A DNA stretch of 12,922 nt from Chitinophaga pinensis (lineage in GTDB: Bacteria > Bacteroidota > Bacteroidia > UKL13-3). The stretch is from positions 1-12,922 of the forward strand of contig CAMCJW010000052.1 in NCBI GenBank assembly GCA_945875195.1, written 5' to 3'. Below, in pieces: positions 1 to 8,063 of the stretch; position 1 is the stretch's first letter; every line of letters begins with the position of its first letter. The notes beneath the pieces are model-generated. The model saw only the letters and a list, made by a program, of their open reading frames with translations. It was not told the DNA's origin and searched no databases. The position numbers were made by a program, and so were the translations under genes.

Positions 1-501
1 ACGGTTAAATATGTGATGATGTTCGATGAATCGAATGGCGATTTTTCTCTACCCATGTTTGGAAAAGCTACCAATAACGATGGTTTAGACACAGTTGGAA
101 CTACAAGTTTTGGTTCACTTTTGAGCTCATTGCCAATGTTAAAACCAGGAGATAGTATCATTTTTAAAATTACCATGATGGCTTATTTAAACTCCTATTC
201 AATATATGCCAATCAACAAAGATTGATTGTGTTTAAACTGCCTCCTGCACCAGTAGGATTATCTACAACTGGCGGTGGTATTGATTTTAGATTATATCCA
301 AACCCAGCTAATAACTTGGTAAATATTGAGGCAAATTTGCCAATAGCCCATATTCAGCTATTTGATATGCAAGGAAAATTGGTGGTAGATTTAAGCAATC
401 AAAATACCATTGATACAGAAAATTTAACGAATGGAATGTATATCATTTCTGTGGAAACTGAGCAAGGTAGATCCTTAAAACGATTACAAATACAACATTA
501 A
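1..501 (+). CDS. T9SS type A sorting domain protein, C-terminal part (5' end outside window)
   Basis: The frame is open from base 1, so the gene begins upstream; 166 residues are visible and it ends at TAA 499-501. The last 70 or so residues look like a type IX secretion C-terminal sorting domain: a YPNPA motif (nt 295-309), an IQLFDMQGK strand, an NLTNGMYII segment near the end, and a final basic KRLQIQH tail. In this family the domain directs a protein carrying a signal peptide through the outer-membrane T9SS translocon and is then removed. The visible passenger part (nt 1-270) has no motif I recognise, so the enzymatic or adhesive function is unknown. A small Gly-rich linker (TTGGG) separates passenger from sorting domain. 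The sorting-domain call is firm; the passenger is not identified. Confidence 0.85.
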   Translation, partial: TVKYVMMFDESNGDFSLPMFGKATNNDGLDTVGTTSFGSLLSSLPMLKPGDSIIFKITMMAYLNSYSIYANQQRLIVFKLPPAPVGLSTTGGGIDFRLYPNPANNLVNIEANLPIAHIQLFDMQGKLVVDLSNQNTIDTENLTNGMYIISVETEQGRSLKRLQIQH

Positions 502-541
502 AAAAAAGCCCCGTTAGTTGATTACTAACGGGGCTTTTTTT
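501..541. terminator. Bidirectional intrinsic terminator between convergent genes
   Basis: A perfect 11-bp stem (GCCCCGTTAGT at 508-518 pairing with 524-534) has a 5-base loop (519-523). Seven A lie to its left and seven T to its right. The T run terminates plus-strand transcription of the T9SS gene; the A run is a T run on the other strand and serves the convergent E1 dehydrogenase gene ending at 556. Confidence 0.93.
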
Positions 542-555
542 AGGCATTTTTTTTG

Positions 556-2952
556 CTATTGAAACCTAGCAGGATTATAATCAAGTATCAATTGAAAGAT
601 TTGGTCGTAAATTTCTTCCACATTAGGTTTGCTAAAATAATCACCATCTGTTCCATAAGCTGGCCTATGTGCTTTGGCTGTAATGGTAATTGGTGCAGCA
701 TCTAATTGGAAATAGCCGTTTTGTTGTTCTAGTATTTGTTGCAAAATATAGGCACTGGCTCCTCCTGGTACATCTTCATCTACCACTATTAATTTATTGG
801 TTTTCTTTAAAGATTCTCCAATGGTATGGTTAATATCAAAAGGAAGCAAAGTTTGTGGATCTATTAACTCTATATTTATGCCAAGCTCTTTTAAAAGTTT
901 GGATGCTTCTTGAACCACCCTTAAAGTAGAACCATAAGAAACAACAGTAACATCCGCGCCTTCCTCAATAATTTCTGGAATACCCAATGGTACAGTATAG
1001 GTGCCAATATTATCAGGCATTTTTTCTTTTAATCGGTAACCATTCAAGCATTCAATGATAATTGCTGGCTCATCGCTTTGCATCAATGTTTGGTACATAC
1101 CTGCTGCTTGAACCATGTTTCTTGGAGTAAGCACATGCATTCCCCTTATTGCACCTAGTATCATTCCCATTGGGGAGCCTGAATGCCAAATACCTTCTAA
1201 CCTATGTCCTCTAGTGCGCAAAATGAGCGGGGCCTTCTGCCCCCCTTTGGTTCTATATTGCAAGGTTGCTAAATCATCGCTCAATGGTTGCAGGGCATAC
1301 AGTAAATAATCCAAGTATTGAATTTCTGCAATGGGCCTCAAGCCACGCAGCGCAGTGCCAATTCCCTGACCAATAATTGTTAATTCTCTAATGCCAGTAT
1401 CAAAAACCCTGCTTTCGCCATGTTTCTCTTGCAAACCAGCAAAACCTTGATTCACGTCACCAATTTTACCTACGTCTTCTCCAAAAGCCAATACTCTTGG
1501 GTCTTTGGCCAATAATTGATCAAAATAAGCAACCAATACTTCTCTGCCATCTACTATTTTTGACTCATCAGAATATTCGGGTTTTATTTCCTTTACTTTA
1601 AAAACACTTTGGTCAGAATCACTAAAAAGACTAGAGTTATACCTTTCAGCGTTCAATTGTTCAAATTCTTTTTTCCATAAAACCAGCTGGTTTTTTTCTG
1701 TTGAAATTTCTGTTCGTGTTAGGCGCAATGCTGCATGCACGGCAATCCCTAAATCCTTTCGAATAGGTTCAGCAATAACCAATAATTGGTCTTTTATTTG
1801 GTTCAAACCGCTAGAAAAATTGCTAACTTGAGCAAGGTTTGAAATTAAATCAACACAATTATTTAGTTCATTTTTAATGGGATTGAGGTAAGCCTCCCAA
1901 GCATTCTTTTTAGAAACGTTTACTTGAATTTTGGCTTCGTTTTCTAGTGCTTCTAATTCTTGTTCAGTAGCAATGTTGTTGCTGACTATCCATTCTTTGA
2001 AACGCTTGTTACAATCATTTTCGATTTCCCAATTTAAACGTTCTTTGCTTTTATATCTTTCGTGTGAGCCAGAGGTAGAGTGACCCTGAGGTTGTGTTAA
2101 TTCAGTAACATGAATCAAACAGGGTATATGCCTTTCTCTAGCTAGTTTTCCGGCTTCTTCATAAGCGGCACACAAAGCAGGGTAGTCCCAACCTTTTACC
2201 GAAAAAATCTGGTAGCCTTCTCCTTTTTCATCGCGCTGAAATCCTTTTAAAATCTCCGAAATATTTTCTTTGGTAGTTTGGTATTTGGCATGAACCGAAA
2301 TACCATATGAATCGTCCCAAACAGAAACCACCATAGGAATTTGTAAAACACCTCCTGCATTGATGGCTTCAAAAAAGTGTCCTTCACTGCTACTTGCATT
2401 GCCAATAGTTCCCCAAGCTACTTCATTGCCATTAACTGAAAATTGGTTTTCACCAATGATTGCTTGGTTTTCTCTATAATATTTTGAGGCATGGGCCAAA
2501 CCAACCAACCTAAGCATTTGCCCGGCGGTTGGCGAAATATCTGAAGAAGAATTTTTTAAATTTTTCAAATCCTTCCATTGGCCTTGTTCATCAATTGTTC
2601 TGGTGCCATAATGACCATTCATCATTCTTCCGGCACTAGCGGGTTCTGCTGTTACATCGGTATGGGCATATAATTGGGCAAAGAATTCTTGGATGCTCAG
2701 CAAGCCGCTGGCCATCATAAAAGTTTGATCTCTGTAATAGCCACTTCTAAAGTCTCCGTTCTTGAAAGCCTTTGCCATTGCTAGTTGTGGCAGCTCTTTG
2801 CCATCACCAAAGATGCCAAATTTAGCCTTGCCCGTTAGCACTTCTTTTCTTCCTAATAAACTCGTTAATCTGCTTAAGTAAGCTATGCGGTAATCCTCTA
2901 AAATTACCGCTTTATATTTAAGTTCGGCTTGAGCCAAAGATGCGTCAGTCAT
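556..2952 (-). CDS. Fused alpha/beta E1 component of a 2-oxoacid dehydrogenase (thiamine-diphosphate dependent)
   Basis: This 798-residue protein carries both E1 subunits in one chain. Residues about 15-330 are the alpha half, with YRDQ (73-76), the cofactor region GTIGNAS through VWDDSYGIS (181-219) and a GHSTSGSHERY loop (290-300). A poorly conserved linker spans about 330-460. Residues about 465-798 are the beta half, with FGEDVG (490-495, likely catalytic Glu492), an RVFDTGIRE segment, and the HR/WH loop near 583-590. E1 decarboxylates a 2-oxoacid on thiamine diphosphate and passes the acyl group to lipoyl-E2. Fused E1 proteins of this size are common in Bacteroidota, usually annotated as branched-chain 2-oxoacid or pyruvate dehydrogenase E1; the substrate cannot be decided here. 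No E2 or E3 gene is adjacent. The usual GDG...NN cofactor motif reads GNA...DD. The start ATG lies about 17 bases after a predicted transcription start. Confidence 0.88.
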   Translation of the reverse strand: MTDASLAQAELKYKAVILEDYRIAYLSRLTSLLGRKEVLTGKAKFGIFGDGKELPQLAMAKAFKNGDFRSGYYRDQTFMMASGLLSIQEFFAQLYAHTDVTAEPASAGRMMNGHYGTRTIDEQGQWKDLKNLKNSSSDISPTAGQMLRLVGLAHASKYYRENQAIIGENQFSVNGNEVAWGTIGNASSSEGHFFEAINAGGVLQIPMVVSVWDDSYGISVHAKYQTTKENISEILKGFQRDEKGEGYQIFSVKGWDYPALCAAYEEAGKLARERHIPCLIHVTELTQPQGHSTSGSHERYKSKERLNWEIENDCNKRFKEWIVSNNIATEQELEALENEAKIQVNVSKKNAWEAYLNPIKNELNNCVDLISNLAQVSNFSSGLNQIKDQLLVIAEPIRKDLGIAVHAALRLTRTEISTEKNQLVLWKKEFEQLNAERYNSSLFSDSDQSVFKVKEIKPEYSDESKIVDGREVLVAYFDQLLAKDPRVLAFGEDVGKIGDVNQGFAGLQEKHGESRVFDTGIRELTIIGQGIGTALRGLRPIAEIQYLDYLLYALQPLSDDLATLQYRTKGGQKAPLILRTRGHRLEGIWHSGSPMGMILGAIRGMHVLTPRNMVQAAGMYQTLMQSDEPAIIIECLNGYRLKEKMPDNIGTYTVPLGIPEIIEEGADVTVVSYGSTLRVVQEASKLLKELGINIELIDPQTLLPFDINHTIGESLKKTNKLIVVDEDVPGGASAYILQQILEQQNGYFQLDAAPITITAKAHRPAYGTDGDYFSKPNVEEIYDQIFQLILDYNPARFQ

Positions 2953-2974
2953 GTTTCAAAAATTTCTTAACCTC

Positions 2975-3005
2975 CAAACCTAAAGATTTTTGATTATTAT
3001 ACAAA
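2975..3005 (-). promoter_or_regulatory. Bacteroidota-type promoter for the E1 dehydrogenase gene
   Basis: On the minus strand TTTG (3005-3002) is followed after 19 bases by TAGGTTTG (2982-2975). This is an exact match to the TTTG / TAnnTTTG housekeeping promoter pattern of Bacteroidota. Transcription would begin near 2969, leaving a leader of about 17 bases. The GGAGG at 2975-2971 overlaps the end of the -7 box and would mostly lie outside the transcript, so it is probably not a ribosome binding site. Confidence 0.65.
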
Positions 3006-3060
3006 ACAAACCGAAGATTATCTTCTAATTAGTATTTAACAATTTTTTAAATGAGAACTA

Positions 3061-3091
3061 TTGTTATTGTTTTGGAAGTAGAGTAATTTTG
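3061..3091 (+). promoter_or_regulatory. Bacteroidota-type promoter for the first DUF1573 gene
   Basis: TTG (3061-3063), 20 bases, then TAATTTTG (3084-3091) fits the TTTG / TAnnTTTG pattern. The predicted start near 3097 gives a leader of about 43 bases, which is A-rich just before the ATG, as is usual in this phylum where Shine-Dalgarno sequences are rare. Confidence 0.55.
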
Positions 3092-3139
3092 ATCCTGATA
3101 TTATAATAAATCAATAAAGAAAATTAAACCCAATAAAAA

Positions 3140-3562
3140 ATGAAAAGAATAATTTTATCAGTAATGATTGCGTTTGGTGGCTTAATGACAGCTTCAGCCC
3201 AAACTCCAGATGTACAACCAGGCGCTCCAGTTGATCCGAAAGCTGCTGAAGTAAAATTTGAAAAAGAAACACATGATTTCGGAAGTATCCCTCAAGGTAC
3301 CCCTGCAACTTATGAATTCGTTTTCAAAAACACTGGTAAATCTCCTTTAATTATTACCAATGCTGCTGCAAGTTGCGGTTGTACAACACCAGATTGGACA
3401 AGAGAGCCTATTAAACCAGGTAAAACAGGAACCGTTAAAGCTACTTATAATGCTGCCTCACCTGGCCCGTTCACTAAAAGTGTAACAGTTATTAGCAATG
3501 CTAAAAATTCAACTGTAATATTATACCTGAAAGGTGATGTTAAGCCATCAGAAGCTAAGTAA
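3140..3562 (+). CDS. DUF1573 domain periplasmic protein (paralog 1)
   Basis: A 140-residue protein with an N-terminal signal peptide: MKR, then a hydrophobic stretch, with likely cleavage after TASAQ (about residue 21). There is no lipobox cysteine, so it is probably soluble in the periplasm or outside the cell. The rest is a DUF1573 beta-sandwich domain with the family marks HDFGSI, YEFVFKNTGKSPL, SCGCTTPDW and a VTVISNA strand. The paired cysteines in CGC are conserved in the family; their role is unknown. It is immediately followed by a hairpin terminator and then by a paralog. DUF1573 proteins are abundant in Bacteroidota and are compared to Ig-like/ASH folds, but no biochemical function is established. 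The family call is firm, the function unknown. Confidence 0.88.
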   Translation: MKRIILSVMIAFGGLMTASAQTPDVQPGAPVDPKAAEVKFEKETHDFGSIPQGTPATYEFVFKNTGKSPLIITNAAASCGCTTPDWTREPIKPGKTGTVKATYNAASPGPFTKSVTVISNAKNSTVILYLKGDVKPSEAK

Positions 3563-3580
3563 TATTATTAACTAAAAATA

Positions 3581-3615
3581 AACCTGCATAAATGTTTAAT
3601 TTGTGCAGGTTTTTT
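3581..3615 (+). terminator. Hairpin terminator between the two DUF1573 genes
   Basis: AACCTGCA (3581-3588) pairs with TGCAGGTT (3604-3611). The stem extends inward through one G-T pair and further A-T pairs to a loop at 3594-3598, and a run of six T follows (3610-3615). It ends the first DUF1573 transcript. The next ATG is only 11 bases after the T run, so it may act as an attenuator if the second gene depends on read-through. Confidence 0.8.
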
Positions 3616-3626
3616 ATTGAATACAT

Positions 3627-4073
3627 ATGAAGAAATATATTTTAGGATGCTTAATGGCATTCAGTACCTTGTTTGTTTTGGCTCAAACCGAAAAGCAAGA
3701 AAATGAACCAAAGCCTGTAATTGAATTTGAAACAGTAATGCATGATTTTGGAAAAATATTTGATGGCCGTCCTGCAGAATTTGAATTTAAATTCACCAAT
3801 AAAGGAAAAGTGCCTCTCATTTTAAGCAGTGTTCAACCTGGTTGTGGCTGCACCACCCCTGAATGGCCCAGAGAACCAATTATGCCTGGACAAAAGGCTA
3901 AAATAAAAGCAATTTATAATCCTGGTACCTTCAGAGGGGCCTTTTCAAAAGGAATTACCGTTACCTCCAATGCAAGCAACAATAGCATTCAATTAACCTT
4001 TAAAGGAATTGCAGAAGATACACCCAAAGAACCTCAATCGCCAGTGAAATTGGACGTTGGCGGAGGCTTTTAA
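3627..4073 (+). CDS. DUF1573 domain periplasmic protein (paralog 2)
   Basis: A 148-residue protein with a signal peptide (MKKYILGCLMAF..., cleavage probably after LAQ, residue 20) and a DUF1573 domain: MHDFGKI, FEFKFTNKGKVPL, GCGCTTPEW, REPIMPG and ITVTSNAS. By-eye alignment with the upstream gene gives about half identical residues over the shared ~95-residue domain, so the pair arose by tandem duplication. It has a longer acidic, proline-rich C-terminal tail (EDTPKEPQSPVKLDVGGGF). No clear promoter is seen between the upstream terminator and the ATG. Its TAA shares the TTAA at 4070-4073 with the stop codon of the convergent lolA gene, leaving no space for a terminator. Function unknown. Confidence 0.87.
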   Translation: MKKYILGCLMAFSTLFVLAQTEKQENEPKPVIEFETVMHDFGKIFDGRPAEFEFKFTNKGKVPLILSSVQPGCGCTTPEWPREPIMPGQKAKIKAIYNPGTFRGAFSKGITVTSNASNNSIQLTFKGIAEDTPKEPQSPVKLDVGGGF

Positions 4074-4717
4074 CGTAAGTCAATAATTTCTACACCTGGA
4101 TATTTTTTGCTATCAAAAACAAACTGGTTATCGTCGAATTTTAAATTGGGTACTTGGTTGCTAACTAAATAAGTATGGGTAGTTCCAGTTTTATCAAAAA
4201 CCTGAGAACTAACTATACTTTGATTGGTTTTATCAACTGTTACTTTAATCTTAAAAAATTTCTTTTTCTTGTCTTTAGGAGTTAGTTCAATGATGCTAAG
4301 ATCCTTGCCATTTTCCTTTTTGTTTTCTACTGTTTTGTATATAAAACCTTTGCCATACATGGTAAAAATATCATCCATTCTAATGGCGCCTTCCTTAGGC
4401 GAATAATTGGTTACCTGCACCTCATTTACCTCCCTGCTATAAGTCCACATGGTTTTATTGTCGCAAATAATTAATTGATTGGCTATATCTAATTTAAACT
4501 TATTGCCTTTAACCAAAATATTTCCTTTTTGCTTTTCCTGACTTTTCTGCTGTTTGTTTTCAATGGTATAAACAAAATCTGCCTTCATGCTTTTAAAGGC
4601 TTTATACCTTTTACTGATGCGCTCCATCAGTTTTTCTGCTTCATTTGCTTTAGGCGTTTGGGCTTGTAAGCTGCTAAACAAAAAAACAGCCGATAGTAGT
4701 ATTAATATTTTTTTCAC
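4070..4717 (-). CDS. lolA: LolA-like outer-membrane lipoprotein carrier protein
   Basis: A 215-residue protein with a signal peptide (MKKILILLSAVFLFSS..., cleavage after LQAQ, about residue 20), so periplasmic. The mature part fits the LolA/LolB-like fold: an N-terminal helix (LMERISKRYKAFKSMKADF), then alternating short strands (GNILVKGNKFKLDI, NQLIICDNKTMWTYS, a KFFKIKVTVD strand). LolA carries lipoproteins from the LolCDE inner-membrane complex to the outer membrane. The Bacteroidota family is divergent from the E. coli protein and transfer has not been shown here. It lies 93 bases downstream of ftsK on the same strand, matching the ftsK-lolA order of E. coli, which supports the assignment. 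Its stop overlaps the convergent DUF1573 stop by four bases. Confidence 0.83.
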   Translation of the reverse strand: MKKILILLSAVFLFSSLQAQTPKANEAEKLMERISKRYKAFKSMKADFVYTIENKQQKSQEKQKGNILVKGNKFKLDIANQLIICDNKTMWTYSREVNEVQVTNYSPKEGAIRMDDIFTMYGKGFIYKTVENKKENGKDLSIIELTPKDKKKKFFKIKVTVDKTNQSIVSSQVFDKTGTTHTYLVSNQVPNLKFDDNQFVFDSKKYPGVEIIDLR

Positions 4718-4765
4718 ACTGCAAATATTTAGATAATAATCTGGATTTTAATGAATTTATTAAAA

Positions 4766-4808
4766 TGGAATGATTTAATGACTCAATAACATCACAATTT
4801 CCATTCCA
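4766..4808 (-). repeat. Inverted repeat between ftsK and lolA
   Basis: TGGAATG (4766-4772) and CATTCCA (4802-4808) form a 7-bp inverted repeat with a 29-base spacer, just after the ftsK stop. On the minus strand it is followed by TTTTAATAAA. It could be a weak terminator or attenuator between ftsK and lolA, but the stem is short and the loop long. Confidence 0.3.
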
Positions 4809-4810
4809 AA

Positions 4811-7372
4811 TTAAAAATTCTTCAATAATTCTATCAATTCAGCTTCAGAATGCACAAGTACTTCCCTAGCTTTACTTCCTTTGAACGGACCAACAATTCC
4901 GGCTTTTTCTAATTGGTCTATTAGCCTGCCAGCGCGGTTATAGCCTAAGTTTAACCTTCTTTGAATCAATGAGGTTGACCCTTGTTGGTGTATTACAATT
5001 AGTTTTGCTGCTTCTTCAAATAACTCGTCTCTATTCTGACTTTCAAAGCCTTCATTGCCAATAGGCTCCTCATTTTCGGTTTGAACCAAAGGCAACTCAT
5101 ATGGTTCTCTGCCCTGCTGACTTCCTATAAATTCCGTTATTTTTTCAACTTCCGGCGTATCTACAAATGCGCATTGTAGTCGGATCAAATCGTTACCATT
5201 ACTAAATAACATGTCTCCTTTGCCTATCAATTGATCTGCACCATTTGCATCCAAGATGGTTCTTGAGTCAATTTTTTGTGAAACCCTAAATGCCAAGCGA
5301 GCAGGGAAATTGGCTTTGATGGTTCCTGTTATAATATTCACACTTGGCCTTTGGGTAGCCAATATCAAATGAATGCCAATTGCCCTTGCCAATTGTGCCA
5401 AACGAGCAATTGGAAATTCTACTTCCTTGCCTGCTGTCATCATTAAATCTGCTAATTCATCTATTACAACAATGATGTAAGGAAGGTAGCGGTGCTTAAT
5501 TTTATCGGTAGGAGGCAGGCGCCTGCTCACAAATTTGGCATTGTATTCTTTTAAGTTTCTTACTTGTGCATCCTTTAACAAATCATACCTATCATCCATT
5601 TCCTTACAAAGAGAATTAAGGGTATGTATTACCAATTTGGTATCTGTTAAAATAGCATCTTGATCACCAGGTATTTTAGCCAAGAAATGACGTTCAATGG
5701 TTTTGTAGATATTTAACTCCACCTTTTTTGGATCAACCAAAACAAACTTAATTTGCGAAGGATGCTTCTTGTATAACAATGAAGCCAATACACAATTTAG
5801 GCCAACCGATTTACCCTGACCAGTAGCTCCAGCCATCAGTAAATGCGGCATCTTAGCCAAATCTGTTACAAACACTTCATTGCTAATGGTTTTACCAAAA
5901 GCAATAGGTAAATCCATTTCGGCATTGATGAATTTAGGTGAAGCCAAAACCGATCGCATGCTCACAATGGCAGGCGTTAAATTAGGCACTTCAATACCAA
6001 TGGTTCCTCTGCCAGGTATTGGTGCAATGATCCTTATTCCTAATGCTGCTAAACTCAAAGCTATATCGTCTTCAAGGTTTTTTATTTTGGCAATTCTTAC
6101 TCCATCCTGAGGAATAATTTCATATAAAGTAACTGTTGGTCCAATGGTGGCTGATATCTTTTTTATACCTATTCCATAATTTTTCAAGGTATCTTCAATC
6201 ATCCTTGTTTTTTCGCTTAACTCCGCTGTTTCTACCTTGGCTTTATTGTCGCCATAATCATTCAATAAATCTAAGGTAGGAAATTGGTAATGACTAAAAT
6301 CCAATGTTGGGTCGTAGGGTTGATCCAAACCAGTATGCTGCAAAGTAGCAGGAGCCATGCTAAGGTCCTCTACAATATGTTGCACCTCCAATACCAAACC
6401 ACTATCGGTAATAAATGGTGCTTCATTTTTATTTGGTTCAGGCAAAACCACTTCTGTCATCAATTCTTCCTCTTCTGGTAATTCTGCTGTAGTTTCTTCA
6501 ACTGCCTCATCTTCCTCCTCAACGGGTAATTCTTCCTCCTCAATTATTTCCTCCGTTGGCGCTACTATGGAATCTTCTTTCGTTGGTAATTCAACTTGAG
6601 TTAACACAAAATCATCGCCATTAAGAGGCAACTCTTCAATTGAAATTTCCGGAACAATATGAGTTGTTGTTGGATTTAAAGCAACTTCCTCTATGGGTGC
6701 AATGACTTTTGGCGAATAGAATTTGATGTTAAAAATGGCAACTAAAAAAATAAGGGCATAAGCAAGTAAGGCAAATCCTGTTCCTACAGTTCCAATTAAG
6801 CCTTTGAGGTAAAAGAAACCAAAATGACCAAATGAGCCAGCTAAAACAGGCAGGTGTTCATGAAATAAAAAACCCATGGCCAATGAAACCCAAATACCGC
6901 CAAAGAAGCTATACCTCAAGGTTTTTAGGATGGGAATAGGTTGCAAATTGGTGAGTAACAAAACTCCCAATAAAAAGAAGATTAACACAAAGGCAAACGA
7001 GGCTATGCCAAATCCCTTGTATATAAAAAAGTAACTGAGCCAAGCACCCAAAAGGCCTAAGGTGTTTTCTGCAATTTGTGGTTGTGTTTCGGCCAACATT
7101 CCCCAAGAAATAGATTTAATTAAACTTTGATCTATCTCCCATGATGTGAAGAAGGAAAGGCAAGCTATTAAGAGTAAAATAGCAAATAAAACAAAAAGAA
7201 TACCTACTGATTTAATAAATCTTTCATCAGCTAAAAATTTTAAATACTTTTTAGATTCAACCTTTTCTTTTGATTTTTGTGGGGCAGTCTTCTCCTCCTT
7301 AACCACATCTTTTTCTGGAAACTCCTGTAAATCACCAAAAATTAGTTTATTTTCTTTTGCCTTCTTTGCCAT
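4811..7372 (-). CDS. ftsK: DNA translocase FtsK
   Basis: An 853-residue septal DNA pump that moves chromosome termini during division and activates dimer resolution. Domain order: a lysine/glutamate-rich cytoplasmic N-terminus (1-45); about four hydrophobic membrane segments (roughly 53-75, 107-142, 155-175, 190-216); a Glu/Pro-rich acidic linker (about 225-375, densest at 273-304); the FtsK alpha domain (about 380-500); the RecA-like motor with Walker A GATGQGKS (515-522), Walker B IIVVIDELADL (633-643) and LATQRPS (671-677); and a C-terminal winged-helix gamma domain (about 785-845, GSTSLIQRRLNLGYNRAGRLI) that reads oriented DNA motifs. All motor residues are present. The linker is short compared with the E. 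coli protein (1329 residues), as is usual in Bacteroidota. The start ATG is preceded by a candidate promoter; lolA follows on the same strand. Confidence 0.96.
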   Translation of the reverse strand: MAKKAKENKLIFGDLQEFPEKDVVKEEKTAPQKSKEKVESKKYLKFLADERFIKSVGILFVLFAILLLIACLSFFTSWEIDQSLIKSISWGMLAETQPQIAENTLGLLGAWLSYFFIYKGFGIASFAFVLIFFLLGVLLLTNLQPIPILKTLRYSFFGGIWVSLAMGFLFHEHLPVLAGSFGHFGFFYLKGLIGTVGTGFALLAYALIFLVAIFNIKFYSPKVIAPIEEVALNPTTTHIVPEISIEELPLNGDDFVLTQVELPTKEDSIVAPTEEIIEEEELPVEEEDEAVEETTAELPEEEELMTEVVLPEPNKNEAPFITDSGLVLEVQHIVEDLSMAPATLQHTGLDQPYDPTLDFSHYQFPTLDLLNDYGDNKAKVETAELSEKTRMIEDTLKNYGIGIKKISATIGPTVTLYEIIPQDGVRIAKIKNLEDDIALSLAALGIRIIAPIPGRGTIGIEVPNLTPAIVSMRSVLASPKFINAEMDLPIAFGKTISNEVFVTDLAKMPHLLMAGATGQGKSVGLNCVLASLLYKKHPSQIKFVLVDPKKVELNIYKTIERHFLAKIPGDQDAILTDTKLVIHTLNSLCKEMDDRYDLLKDAQVRNLKEYNAKFVSRRLPPTDKIKHRYLPYIIVVIDELADLMMTAGKEVEFPIARLAQLARAIGIHLILATQRPSVNIITGTIKANFPARLAFRVSQKIDSRTILDANGADQLIGKGDMLFSNGNDLIRLQCAFVDTPEVEKITEFIGSQQGREPYELPLVQTENEEPIGNEGFESQNRDELFEEAAKLIVIHQQGSTSLIQRRLNLGYNRAGRLIDQLEKAGIVGPFKGSKAREVLVHSEAELIELLKNF

Positions 7373-7384
7373 TTTCTAATTTTA

Positions 7385-7416
7385 CAAATCTAACTCCTTC
7401 TGTCTCCTTTCTGCAA
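7385..7416 (-). promoter_or_regulatory. Candidate ftsK promoter
   Basis: On the minus strand TTG (7416-7414), 21 bases, then TAGATTTG (7392-7385). The -7 box is an exact match to TAnnTTTG. Predicted initiation near 7379 would leave a leader of only about 7 bases before the ftsK ATG at 7372, which is short, so a further upstream start remains possible. Confidence 0.5.
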
Positions 7417-7510
7417 TAATTATATAAACCAATTCACACTCTTTTATAAATTGTTCTATTTAAGAAAACAAATTTCAAAAAAAGCCTTAATTTCGGGCAA
7501 AATTGAACGC

Positions 7511-8047
7511 ATGAACGAAATCACAATCCTATTTCTTGAAATTACCAAATACCTTATTCCAGCACTGATTGTTTTTGTAATTACCTATTACCAGTTTAAA
7601 ATATTCTTTGATACTGAGTATGAAAAACGGATGATGGATCTTAAATCAGAGCAGCTTAAAACCATGCAGCCACTTCGTTTACAAGCCTATGAACGTTGCA
7701 TTTTATTGATGGAAAGAATGAGTCCAGAGAGTTTAGTTATCAGAACCCATAAACCCGGCATCAGTGCTTCGCAGTTAAAAGTTGATTTAATTGCCGATAT
7801 CAATTCGGAATATAACCACAACCTTTCGCAGCAATTATATGTTTCGTCGCAAGCTTGGCAAGTGATTAGGGTTGTGAAGGAAGAAATGATAAACCTCATC
7901 AATACTGCCTATTCCGATTTGGGCCCAAATTCAGTTGGCTTAGATTTAAGTAAAGCCATTTTTGAACATTTAATTAAAATGGAAACTTTACCTACACACA
8001 AGGCATTGGCTTTTTTGAAAAAAGAATTTGATTTAGTATTCGGTTAA
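7511..8047 (+). CDS. Conserved hypothetical protein with one N-terminal membrane segment
   Basis: A 178-residue protein. The chosen start is ATG 7511; the frame stays open back to TTG 7451, but that extension is a non-ATG start with a lysine-rich run and no support. Residues about 8-29 (FLEITKYLIPALIVFVITYY) form a single membrane anchor, followed by a charged, probably helical cytoplasmic part (YEKRMMDLKSEQLKTMQPLRLQAYERC, then LLMERMSPESLV) and a helical C-terminus (AFLKKEFDLVFG). It resembles a small family found only in Bacteroidota; I believe this is catalogued as DUF7935 but could not verify it. The mutase gene starts 16 bases after its stop, so the two are probably co-transcribed. A weak -7-like TAATTTCG lies at 7488-7495. 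No function is known; a scaffold or membrane tether is only a guess. Confidence 0.75.
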   Translation: MNEITILFLEITKYLIPALIVFVITYYQFKIFFDTEYEKRMMDLKSEQLKTMQPLRLQAYERCILLMERMSPESLVIRTHKPGISASQLKVDLIADINSEYNHNLSQQLYVSSQAWQVIRVVKEEMINLINTAYSDLGPNSVGLDLSKAIFEHLIKMETLPTHKALAFLKKEFDLVFG

Positions 8048-8063
8048 TAAAAGTAAGGTTGGC

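Noticed and set aside
6440..6590. Tandem nucleotide repeat (CTTCCTC-like runs)
   Set aside because: It reflects codon-level Glu richness in the FtsK linker, with no regular period or unit.
6357..6599. Serine-rich plus-strand frame inside ftsK
   Set aside because: It is the antisense shadow of the Glu-rich FtsK linker (GAA/GAG read as TTC/TCC-type codons); no independent support.
7451..7510. Extended N-terminus of the small membrane protein from TTG 7451
   Set aside because: A non-ATG start, a basic low-complexity extension before the membrane segment, and overlap with the promoter region; ATG 7511 is better.
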